Of a stretch of DNA of 33,019 nt, positions 18,122 to 25,125 are shown piece by piece. The stretch is from Streptomyces sp. E2N166. Lineage in GTDB: Bacteria > Actinomycetota > Actinomycetes > Streptomycetales > Streptomycetaceae. A program made the translations under genes and the position numbers. Numbering within the stretch: the stretch's first letter is position 1; each line of letters begins with the position of its first letter. The stretch lies in NCBI RefSeq assembly GCF_003671715.1, contig NZ_RAIF01000031.1:852998-886016 (forward strand). The letters are read 5' to 3'. Below the pieces are notes generated by a model that worked only from the letters and a program-made list of their open reading frames with translations, was not told the origin of the DNA and searched no databases.

Positions 18122-19291
18122 CTACGTCACCCGCAGCTCCAGGATCCGGTCGTCGCCCTCATTCGCGTCGCCCCGACCGTCCGTGTCGCTGGTCATGAGC
18201 CACAGCTTGTCGCCGCCCGCCGGGACCACCGTGCGCAGCCGCCCGTACTCGCCCTCCAGAAACGCCTGCGGTTCGGCCGCGGCCTCCGTGCCCTTCAGCG
18301 GGACGCGCCACAGCCGCTCGCCGCGCAGACCCGCCATCCACACGGAGCCCTCGGCGTGGGCGATGCCGCTGGGGGAGGCCTCGTCGGTGCTCCACTGGGC
18401 GAGCGGGTCGTGGAACTCCGAGCCGTCGGACTCGCCCTCCGCCTCCGGCCAGCCGTAGTTGTCGCCCGGCTTGATCGCGTTCAGTTCGTCCCAGGTGTCC
18501 TGACCGAACTCCGCGGCGAACAGCCGCTGCTCGTCGTCCCAGGCCAGCCCCTGCACGTTCCGGTGCCCGTACGAGTACACCGCGGAGTCGGGGAAGGGGT
18601 TGCCGGGCGCCGGGTCGCCGTCCGGCGTCATCCGCAGGATCTTCCCGCCGAGGGACTCCTTGTCCTGGGACAGGCCCGTGTCACCGCTCTCGCCCGTGCC
18701 CGCGTAGAGCATCTTGTCGGGGCCGAAGGCGATCCGCCCGCCGTTGTGGACGACACCCTTGGGGATGCCCCGGAAGACCGTGTCCGGCGCGCCCAGCTGC
18801 TCACCGGACGGCCTCTTCTCGTCGTACCGCATGCGGACGATGCGGTTGTCGGAGGCCGAGGTGAAGTACGCGTAGACCATCCGGTCCGAGGCGTAGTCGG
18901 GGGAGAGGGCGATGCCGAGCAGGCCGCCCTCGCCGGCCGGAGACACCCCGGGCACCTCGCCCAGCTCCGTCTTCTCGCCCGTCTCCTCGTCGACCCGTGT
19001 GACCGTGGCCTCGTCACGGGAGGAGACCAGCAGGTCACCGCCCGGCAGCGGAGCCAGACCCCAAGGGCTCTTCAGCCCGGTGGTGACCGTACGGACCACC
19101 TTCACGGAGCCCTTCGCGGGCGGCGTCTCCCCGGCGGCCGAGCCCGAGGGCGGCGACTGCGCCGCCGTGCTGCTCGGGGAGGTGCTCGCGTCCGCGCCCG
19201 ACGGGTCCCCGTCGTCGGAGGAGCAGCCCGCCGTCAGCAGCAGGGTGGCGGTGGCCAACACGGCCGTCACGGCTCGACGTTGCACGATCAT
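18122..19291 (-). CDS. PQQ-type sugar dehydrogenase (YliI-like) lipoprotein
   Basis: About 389 aa. The N-terminus MIVQRRAVTAVLATATLLLTAGC is a lipoprotein signal with lipid-accepting C23, followed by a Ser/Thr/Pro-rich linker (about 25-60) and a six-bladed beta-propeller of the soluble glucose/sorbosone dehydrogenase family. Recognisable parts: LKSPWGLAPLPGG, GEGGLLGIALSPDY, VVHNGGRIAFGPD (with the His of the cofactor site), ESLGGKILRM, YSYGHRNVQGLAWD and KPGDNYGWPE. The protein should sit on the outer face of the membrane and oxidise an aldose with PQQ or a similar acceptor; the true substrate in actinomycetes is uncertain. ATG 19291 follows a close AAGGGA; in-frame ATGs at 19324 and 19396 would only lengthen the signal. 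It lies downstream of the aldo/keto reductase in the same direction. Confidence 0.88.
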   Translation of the reverse strand: MIVQRRAVTAVLATATLLLTAGCSSDDGDPSGADASTSPSSTAAQSPPSGSAAGETPPAKGSVKVVRTVTTGLKSPWGLAPLPGGDLLVSSRDEATVTRVDEETGEKTELGEVPGVSPAGEGGLLGIALSPDYASDRMVYAYFTSASDNRIVRMRYDEKRPSGEQLGAPDTVFRGIPKGVVHNGGRIAFGPDKMLYAGTGESGDTGLSQDKESLGGKILRMTPDGDPAPGNPFPDSAVYSYGHRNVQGLAWDDEQRLFAAEFGQDTWDELNAIKPGDNYGWPEAEGESDGSEFHDPLAQWSTDEASPSGIAHAEGSVWMAGLRGERLWRVPLKGTEAAAEPQAFLEGEYGRLRTVVPAGGDKLWLMTSDTDGRGDANEGDDRILELRVT

Positions 19292-19386
19292 GGTCCCTTC
19301 GACGCGGCGGGTTCTCCTTGTCATACACCGCACGCGCCCTCCAAGTTCCCGATCGCCGAATCCCGAACCCGGCAATCGCGCGCGCG

Positions 19387-20385
19387 TCACTCCCACGACC
19401 CCTGCGCCGCCGGCAGCTCACGCACCTCGGCCAGGTCCCGCTCGGTCAGCCGCAGCCGTGCCGCCCCCGCGTTCTCGGTCACCCAGCGTTCCTGTTTGGT
19501 CCCCGGCACCGGCACCACGTGCTTTCCCTGCGCCAGCACCCAGGCCAGCGCCACCTGCGCCGGTGTGACCCCGTCGCCGTGCCTGGCCGCGATCCGGCGC
19601 AGGCCGGCCACGATCGGCTGGTTGGCCGCCATCATCTCGGCGGTGAAGCGGGGGTGCCGGGCGCGCAGGTCCTCCGGCTCGAAGCCCTGCCCGGGGGTCA
19701 GCGTCCCGGTCAGGAAGCCGTTGCCGAGCGGCATCGCGGCGAGGAAACCGACACCGCGTGTCACGCACCACGGCAGCAGCGTCCGCAGCGCCTCCGGCGA
19801 CCACACCGACAGCTCCGCCTCCACCGCGCTCACCGGGAAGACCTGCTGCACCCGCTCCAGTTGCCGGATCGTCGCGTCGTGCAGCCGGGCGCCCGGACGC
19901 CGGGCCGACCGCGCGCCGACCGCGCAGAGCCCGAGGGAACGCACCTTCCCGGCCCGGACCAGCTCCGCCATCGCGCCCCAGGTCTCCTCGACGGGTATCT
20001 CGGGATCGGCACGGTGCAGCTGGTAGAGGTCGATGACGTCCGTCTGCAGTCGGCGCAGCGAGGCGTCGCAGGCGCGTTTCACATAGCCGGGGCGGCCGTT
20101 GGCCACGACGTGCTGATCGCCCACCAGCAGGCCGACCTTGGTCGACACGAAGGCGTCGGACCGCCGCTCCTTGAGCACCCGTCCCAGCAGCAGCTCGTTG
20201 GTGAACGGGCCGTACATGTCCGCCGTGTCCAGCAGGGAGACACCCAGGTCGAGGGCCCGGTGCACCGCCCTGACCGACTCTTCCCCCCGCTGCCGCGACG
20301 CGCTGTACGCCCAGTTCATCGGCATGCAACCCAGTCCGACGGCCCCCACCGCGAGCGCCGTCGCGCCGATCGTCCTGCGCTCCAC
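19387..20385 (-). CDS. Aldo/keto reductase
   Basis: 332 aa, NADPH-dependent (beta/alpha)8 oxidoreductase for aldehydes, ketones or sugars. The catalytic tetrad is complete: D53 (LLDTADMYG), Y58, K83 (VSTKVG) and H124 (IDLYQLH). The C-terminal cofactor loop reads VPVPGTKQERWVTENAGA. GTG 20385 is preceded on the minus strand by GAGGG with a 9-nt spacer. The gene is divergent from the 2-hydroxyacid dehydrogenase (75 bp apart) and lies 95 bp upstream of the sugar dehydrogenase on the same strand. The substrate is not predictable. Confidence 0.93.
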   Translation of the reverse strand: MERRTIGATALAVGAVGLGCMPMNWAYSASRQRGEESVRAVHRALDLGVSLLDTADMYGPFTNELLLGRVLKERRSDAFVSTKVGLLVGDQHVVANGRPGYVKRACDASLRRLQTDVIDLYQLHRADPEIPVEETWGAMAELVRAGKVRSLGLCAVGARSARRPGARLHDATIRQLERVQQVFPVSAVEAELSVWSPEALRTLLPWCVTRGVGFLAAMPLGNGFLTGTLTPGQGFEPEDLRARHPRFTAEMMAANQPIVAGLRRIAARHGDGVTPAQVALAWVLAQGKHVVPVPGTKQERWVTENAGAARLRLTERDLAEVRELPAAQGSWE

Positions 20386-20460
20386 CGGTCGTGACCCTCC
20401 CTCGTCAGGCCACCCAACCTAACCTCTGCCCTTCCGCGCCCCTGACATAGCCTCCTGACC

Positions 20461-21402
20461 ATGACTCCTGACGTGTGGCTGCCCATCCCGCCGGACGAGA
20501 TCGAGGGCCTCCCCGAGGGCCCCGCCTACCGCTACTGGAACGGCGAGGAGGACTTCCCCGCCGACCCGGCCGACTGCGCGTTCTACGTCGTCCCCTACAT
20601 GAAGCCCAGCGGGATCGGCACACGCCCGCTGCCGGAAATGCGCTCCGTCCAGGTCGTCCAGACGCTCTCCGCCGGCATCGACCACGTGGAGCCCGGGCTG
20701 AGGCACCTGCCCGCGGGCGTACGGCTGTGCAACGCGCGCGGCGTGCACGAGGCCAGCACCGCGGAACTGACTCTCGCCCTGATCCTGGCGTCGCTGCGCG
20801 GCGTCCCCGACTTCGTCCGGGCGCAGGACCGGGGCGAGTGGCTCGGCGGGTTCCGGCCGGCGCTCGCCGACCGGAAGGTGCTGATCGTCGGCTACGGCTC
20901 GATCGGCGCCGCGATCGAGGACCGGCTCGTACCCTTCGAGGTCGCGCCGGTGGTGCGCGTCGCGCGCTCCGCCCGCACCACGGCGCGCGGTCCGGTGCAT
21001 CCACTCACCGAACTCCCCGCCCTGCTCCCGGAGGCGGACGTCGTCGTCATCTCCACGCCGCTCACCGAGGCCACCCGCGGCCTGGTCGACGCGGACTTCC
21101 TGGCCCGGATGAAGGACGGAGCCCTGCTCGTCAACGTCGCGCGCGGCCCCGTCGTAGACACGAAGGCGTTGCTCGCCGAACTGGAGAGCGGGCGCCTCAC
21201 CGCCGCCCTCGACGTGACCGACCCCGAACCGCTGCCGCCGGGCCACCCCCTGTGGCATGCTCCCGGCATAGTCATCAGCCCGCACGCCGGCGGGCCGACC
21301 TCCGCGTTCCTGCCACGCGCCAAGCGGCTGATGGTGGACCAGTTGAGCCGTTTCGTGAACCAGGAGCCGTTGCGCAACGTGATCCTGACGACGGGCGCGT
21401 AA
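20461..21402 (+). CDS. D-isomer-specific 2-hydroxyacid dehydrogenase
   Basis: 313 aa, NAD(P)-dependent oxidoreductase interconverting 2-oxo and D-2-hydroxy acids. The Rossmann motif is GYGSIGAAI (about 143-151), and the catalytic set is complete: R228 (NVARGPVVD), E256 (DVTDPEP) and H275 (ISPHAGG). It lacks a regulatory ACT domain, unlike serA at 28906. No Shine-Dalgarno precedes ATG 20461; instead TAGCCT (20448-20453), a -10-like hexamer, lies 7 nt upstream, so a leaderless transcript is plausible. It is divergent from the aldo/keto reductase, so the two may share a control region. The substrate is unknown. Confidence 0.92.
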   Translation: MTPDVWLPIPPDEIEGLPEGPAYRYWNGEEDFPADPADCAFYVVPYMKPSGIGTRPLPEMRSVQVVQTLSAGIDHVEPGLRHLPAGVRLCNARGVHEASTAELTLALILASLRGVPDFVRAQDRGEWLGGFRPALADRKVLIVGYGSIGAAIEDRLVPFEVAPVVRVARSARTTARGPVHPLTELPALLPEADVVVISTPLTEATRGLVDADFLARMKDGALLVNVARGPVVDTKALLAELESGRLTAALDVTDPEPLPPGHPLWHAPGIVISPHAGGPTSAFLPRAKRLMVDQLSRFVNQEPLRNVILTTGA

Positions 21403-21599
21403 TCCGTTTCGGGTACCCTCCGCAACTCCCCGGATGCGGTGGGTACGCGCATATCCGCTGGTCGTCACGGAGCGTAGAGAACCTATGTCCCTGAGTGACG
21501 AGACTGGTGTATCGTCCGACAGGGGATGCGCCGCGCACGGTTCGGCGCCGGGGATGGACATCTCAGACTGTGAGGGGGGCGACGGGCGATGCACGGCCT

Positions 21600-24500
21600 A
21601 TGGACGAACAACCCGACGCGGCGAAGCCGCCGCCGGCGACCCTGGCGCACGACCGCGACCGCGCGCAGACGGGGTCAGCACGGCCGGCCCGGCGGCCACC
21701 CCGGCCGGTGCGGCCTCCACCAGCGTCGGCAGGGCGGCCGCAAGAGGCAGGCCCAGCCGCCGCACCGGGGCCCGCAGGACACGGGGGCGGCGCGGACCGG
21801 GAGGCCCCGGTGAGTCCGCCGCCTCCCGTGCCGACTCTGGACGGAGCGCTGCGGACGCAGTCCCCGCCCCGACCGCTGCTGCCCCGGTCGTCGGCCGCCG
21901 ACGGCGGACCGACCTTCGTCCGTCAGCTGGTGCTGGCCCTGATCTGCGCGGCATACGCCGTCGGTTCCGCGTTCGGCTGGGGTTCGGACCGCGTCGCCAA
22001 GATCATGGGCGACTTCGGGCTGAGCGCCGCCGCGGGCGCCGCCGCCGTCTCCTGCCTCCTCTACGCCCGTGGGCCCCGGGTCCGGTTCCGGCCGGCCTGG
22101 CTGCTGTTCGCCCTCTCCTCGGCGATGGCGTCCCTGGGCAATCTGGTGTGGGGGTGGTACGAGGTCGTCCTGCGGCAGCCGGTGCCCAGTCCCAGCTACG
22201 CGGACCTGTTCTTCCTGTGCTTCGCGCCGCCCGCCATCGTGGGGCTGCTGGTGCTGGCCAAGCGGCCGGTGACGAAGGCCGGCTGGATCTGCCTGGGCCT
22301 GGACGCCTGGCTGATCGGCGGGTCGCTGCTGACCCTGGCGTGGAGCCTGGCGCTCGCCCAGGCGGCGAAGGCCGAGGGCGGCTCCAGCGTGGCGCACTCC
22401 GCGCTCTCGGTGGCCTACCCGCTGCTCGACATCGCTCTCGTCAGCATGGTGCTCGCCCTGCACTTCCGGCGATCGCCCGTCTGCAGGTCCGCGGTCAACA
22501 CCGCCATCGGCGCGCTCGCCCTGACGGTGGTCTGCGACGCCCTGTTCACCTCGCCGCTGCTGCACAACAGCTACCGCTCCGGCCAGTTGCTCGACGCGGG
22601 CTGGTTCGCCGGCTCACTGCTGCTCGCGTACGCCCCCTGGGCCGCGTCCCGGCGCGGGCGGCCGTCGGCCGAGGAAGGACCCGGCGGACACACGCGCGTG
22701 GTGCGCGAACACCTGCCCGGGCAGCGCGGCACCGCTCACCGGACCGCGCCGGCGCCCGCACCCGCGCCAGGGAGCGAGCGCGGCCGCTTTCCGGCCTCCC
22801 GGCCCATCGCCGGGTCGCTGGCCGCGCTCACGCCGTACCTCGCCGCCGCGGTCTGCACCCTGGGCATCCTCTACAACGTGCTCAACGGCCGCAGCGTCGA
22901 CCGCGTGGTGCTGCTGACCGGCGGCACCGTGGTGCTCGCGCTGGTCGTGCGGCAGGGCATCATGCTGCTCGACAACATCACCCTCACCCAGGAACTGGCC
23001 CAGAAGGAGAACCACTTCCGGTCCCTGGTCCAGGGCTCCAGCGACGTCATCATGATCGCCGCGCCCAACGGCATCCTCCGCTACGTCTCCCCGGCCGCCG
23101 CCGGGGTCTACGGAAGCCCCGCCGAGGAACTCGTGGGCAGCGAACTGGCCGGTCTCATCCATCCGGAGGACCTCGGCTGCGTGGTGCACGAGGTGCGCCG
23201 GTTCCTCGCCGCGAGCCCGGCCGAGGAACCGAACACGCGCATCGAGTGCCGTTTCCGCTCCGGGGACGGCGGCTGGCTCAACGTCGAGTCCACCGTCAAC
23301 CGCCACCACGGGGGCCTGATCTTCAACAGCCGGGACGTGACCGAGAGAGTGCGCCTCCAGGCGCAGCTCCAGCACAACGCCGAACACGACCCGCTGACCG
23401 ACCTGCCCAACCGCGCCCTGTTCACCCGGCGAGTCCAGCAGGCCCTGTCCGGCCGCCGTGCCTCCGACCGCGGCGCCGCCCTGCGCGGTACGGCGGTGCT
23501 CTTCATCGACCTCGACGGCTTCAAGGCCGTCAACGACACCATCGGGCACCAGGCCGGCGACGAGTTGCTCGTGCAGGCCGCTCGCAGACTCCACGAGGCC
23601 GTCCGCAAGGGGGACACCGCCTCCCGGCTGGGCGGCGACGAGTTCGCGGCCCTGATCGTCGGGGACGGGGTCCGCGACCGGGCCGCCCGCGAGGGTCACA
23701 TCCTGGAACTCGCCGACCGTCTCAGGATGACGCTCTCGCAGCCCTATCTCATCGACGGCAACGATGTCCGCGTCAACGCCTCCATCGGGGTCGCCTTCGC
23801 CGAACCGGGCCTCGGTGCGGGCGAGCTGCTGCGCAACGCCGACCTCGCGATGTACCGCGCCAAGGCGGGCGGCAAGGGACGCGTAGAGCTGTACCGACCT
23901 CAGATGCAGCAGGACGTAGTACGCAAGGCCGAGCTGGCCACGCGCCTGCGGGCCGCGCTGCACGACGGCGAGTTCGCGCTGCTGCACCAGCCGGTGGTCT
24001 CCCTGACGGACGGCCGGATCACGTCGGTCTGCGCCCAGCCGCGCTGGCGCTCCTCGCAGGGGGTGCTGTTCACTCCCGCCGAGTTCCTGCGCGTGACCGA
24101 GGACGGCGACAAGACCGCCGAACTGGACCGCTGGGTGCTCCAGGAGGCCGTCGAGCAGGCCGCCGAACGCGCGGCGGCCGGGCTGTCGGCGGCCGTCGCC
24201 ATACGCGTCGGCGCCCGTCGGCTGCTGGACCGCTCCATGCCGCTGGGATCGGTGGAGGCCCTGCTGACCCGGCACGGACTGCCCCCCGGCTCACTCGTGA
24301 TCGAACTGTCGGACATCGACCCACGGGTCGGCCTGGACGAGCTGGACCGCCGATTGAACGCCCTGCGAAGGGTCGGCGTCCGCATCGCCCTGGACGGCTT
24401 CGGCAACGGGTACGCGGCGATCACCGCGCTCCGGCGCCTCCCCGTGGACGTCCTCAAGCTCGACCGCGGCCTGATCGAGGGCGTCGTGGAGTCGGCGCGG

Positions 24501-24854
24501 CTGTACAAGATCACCAGTGGTCTGCTGCGCATCGCCACCGACCTCGGACTGAAGTCCGTGGCCGACGGGGTTGACCTGCCCGAGCAGATCGTCGCCCTGC
24601 GCGCGATGGGCTGCACGCATGGGCAGGGCATGGCGTTCTCCGGGCCGCTGGACGAGTACCGGCTGCGCAGAGCACTCAAAACCGGCCACTACCCGGTGCC
24701 GCACGGACCGGCCGAGCCGGCCTTCGTGGGCGGCGGATCGGGGGTGTACTCCAAGGGCGTCGGCACGGGCGGCGGTACTTCCGGAATGCCCGCCGTCCTG
24801 AGCGGTGGCACGGCCCTGCGCTCACATGATGAGACTCCCGTCCCACCCACTTGA
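21600..24854 (+). CDS. cdgF: Ten-TM PAS-GGDEF-EAL c-di-GMP protein with degenerate EAL (CdgF-like)
   Basis: About 1084 aa. A Pro/Arg-rich N-terminus (about 1-100) is followed by some ten membrane helices (about 100-465, broken by an Arg/Pro-rich cytoplasmic loop near 350-400), a PAS domain (about 470-585), GGDEF (motif 678-682, RLGGDEFAAL) with an intact inhibitory RxxD (R669-K-G-D672), and an EAL-like domain. In the latter the EAL triplet is C811-A-Q813, DDFG is D932-G-F-G, and AEGVE is ADGVD (D989), while K953 is kept. It should therefore synthesise but not degrade c-di-GMP. From memory S. coelicolor SCO5511, upstream of ilvB, has been called CdgF; the symbol rests on that. Start uncertain: the frame is open to GTG 21495, and ATG 21600 is chosen because codon usage improves there. 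Confidence 0.87.
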   Translation: MDEQPDAAKPPPATLAHDRDRAQTGSARPARRPPRPVRPPPASAGRPQEAGPAAAPGPAGHGGGADREAPVSPPPPVPTLDGALRTQSPPRPLLPRSSAADGGPTFVRQLVLALICAAYAVGSAFGWGSDRVAKIMGDFGLSAAAGAAAVSCLLYARGPRVRFRPAWLLFALSSAMASLGNLVWGWYEVVLRQPVPSPSYADLFFLCFAPPAIVGLLVLAKRPVTKAGWICLGLDAWLIGGSLLTLAWSLALAQAAKAEGGSSVAHSALSVAYPLLDIALVSMVLALHFRRSPVCRSAVNTAIGALALTVVCDALFTSPLLHNSYRSGQLLDAGWFAGSLLLAYAPWAASRRGRPSAEEGPGGHTRVVREHLPGQRGTAHRTAPAPAPAPGSERGRFPASRPIAGSLAALTPYLAAAVCTLGILYNVLNGRSVDRVVLLTGGTVVLALVVRQGIMLLDNITLTQELAQKENHFRSLVQGSSDVIMIAAPNGILRYVSPAAAGVYGSPAEELVGSELAGLIHPEDLGCVVHEVRRFLAASPAEEPNTRIECRFRSGDGGWLNVESTVNRHHGGLIFNSRDVTERVRLQAQLQHNAEHDPLTDLPNRALFTRRVQQALSGRRASDRGAALRGTAVLFIDLDGFKAVNDTIGHQAGDELLVQAARRLHEAVRKGDTASRLGGDEFAALIVGDGVRDRAAREGHILELADRLRMTLSQPYLIDGNDVRVNASIGVAFAEPGLGAGELLRNADLAMYRAKAGGKGRVELYRPQMQQDVVRKAELATRLRAALHDGEFALLHQPVVSLTDGRITSVCAQPRWRSSQGVLFTPAEFLRVTEDGDKTAELDRWVLQEAVEQAAERAAAGLSAAVAIRVGARRLLDRSMPLGSVEALLTRHGLPPGSLVIELSDIDPRVGLDELDRRLNALRRVGVRIALDGFGNGYAAITALRRLPVDVLKLDRGLIEGVVESARLYKITSGLLRIATDLGLKSVADGVDLPEQIVALRAMGCTHGQGMAFSGPLDEYRLRRALKTGHYPVPHGPAEPAFVGGGSGVYSKGVGTGGGTSGMPAVLSGGTALRSHDETPVPPT

Positions 24855-24863
24855 CAGTGGGTG
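24844..24863. promoter_or_regulatory. Inverted repeat spanning the cdgF stop codon
   Basis: Perfect 8-bp arms CACCCACT (24844-24851) and AGTGGGTG (24856-24863) flank TGAC, whose TGA is the cdgF stop codon. It ends 24 bp before the ilvB leader-peptide ATG. It could end the cdgF message or be an operator for the ilv promoter; the sequence cannot tell which. Confidence 0.55.
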
Positions 24864-24887
24864 CGTGCCGGGGGGAGGGTCAGTGCC

Positions 24888-24929
24888 ATGCGCACCCGAA
24901 TTCTCGTACTTGGAAAGCGCGTCGGCTGA
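24888..24929 (+). CDS. ilvB leader peptide (attenuation peptide)
   Basis: A 13-codon open reading frame encodes M-R-T-R-I-L-V-L-G-K-R-V-G. GGAGGG (24874-24879) lies 8 nt upstream of its ATG, as good a ribosome site as any in the window. Five of thirteen residues are branched-chain amino acids, including the run Ile-Leu-Val-Leu (24900-24911), exactly the end products of the ilv genes downstream. The stop at 24927 lies 54 nt before a U-tract terminator. Ribosome stalling on the ILVL codons when charged tRNAs are scarce would decide whether the terminator forms. Leader-peptide control of ilvB has been proposed for actinobacteria. Confidence 0.85.
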   Translation: MRTRILVLGKRVG

Positions 24930-25016
24930 GCTGGTGATGTCCGGACCGCCCCGGACTCCCGGCGACCCACACCCGACGCGCTCCCCTCGCTTGCCTTATG
25001 GCACGAGGGGTTTTTT
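24912..25016 (+). promoter_or_regulatory. ilvB attenuator region
   Basis: The leader RNA can fold in competing ways. AGCGCGTCGG (24916-24925, within the peptide codons) is perfectly complementary to CCGACGCGCT (24973-24982), which abuts the terminator. GGAAAGCG (24912-24919) can pair, with one mismatch, with CGCTTGCC (24988-24995) in the terminator's left arm, so the codon region can compete with terminator formation. GTCCGG/CCGGAC (24939-24944, 24951-24956) form a middle hairpin. GGGGAG in the leader ribosome site (24872-24877) can pair with CTCCCC (24981-24986). The exact antiterminator is inferred. Confidence 0.7.
24983..25016 (+). terminator. Rho-independent terminator of the ilvB attenuator
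   Basis: Stem CCCCTCG (24983-24989) with CGAGGGG (25004-25010), continued by TGCC/GGCA across a 2-nt CT bulge, loop TTAT, then six T residues (25011-25016). The clear U-tract is exceptional for this window, and the hairpin stands 109 nt before the ilvB start rather than after a gene, as expected for an attenuator. Confidence 0.88.
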
Positions 25017-25089
25017 GTTGCACCAGCGCCGCTGAGCAACAGCCACACACCGCCCGAACCCTCGCGAATACCCAGCACCGAAGTACCAG

Positions 25090-25116
25090 ACCCTCAGCAT
25101 CAAAACCCTCAGCATC
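25090..25116 (+). repeat. Direct repeat in the ilvB leader
   Basis: Two exact copies of ACCCTCAGCATC (25090-25101 and 25105-25116), 15 nt apart start to start, lie between the attenuator terminator and the ilvB ribosome site. The role is unknown; it may be a simple duplication. Confidence 0.75.
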
Positions 25117-25125
25117 GAGAAGAGA

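Noticed and set aside
21494..21505. AGTGACGAGACT as a BldD-type site before cdgF
   Set aside because: Only the left half matches the AGTGA...TCACY pattern I remember; the right half does not.
21589..21813. 74-aa frame with a good Shine-Dalgarno at GAGGGG
   Set aside because: Arg-rich, no similarity to any family, fully inside the CdgF-like reading frame; kept only as a possible regulatory upstream start.
21434..24574. 1046-aa plus-strand open frame overlapping the CdgF-like gene
   Set aside because: Arg/Pro/Gly-rich translation without domains, in another frame of a gene with clear PAS, GGDEF and EAL-like domains; it is a high-G+C shadow frame.
24851..24856. Perfect TTGACA as a -35 box for ilvB
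   Set aside because: No -10 box 16-19 bp downstream (the position is GGAGGG, the leader ribosome site), and a start there would lose that ribosome site.
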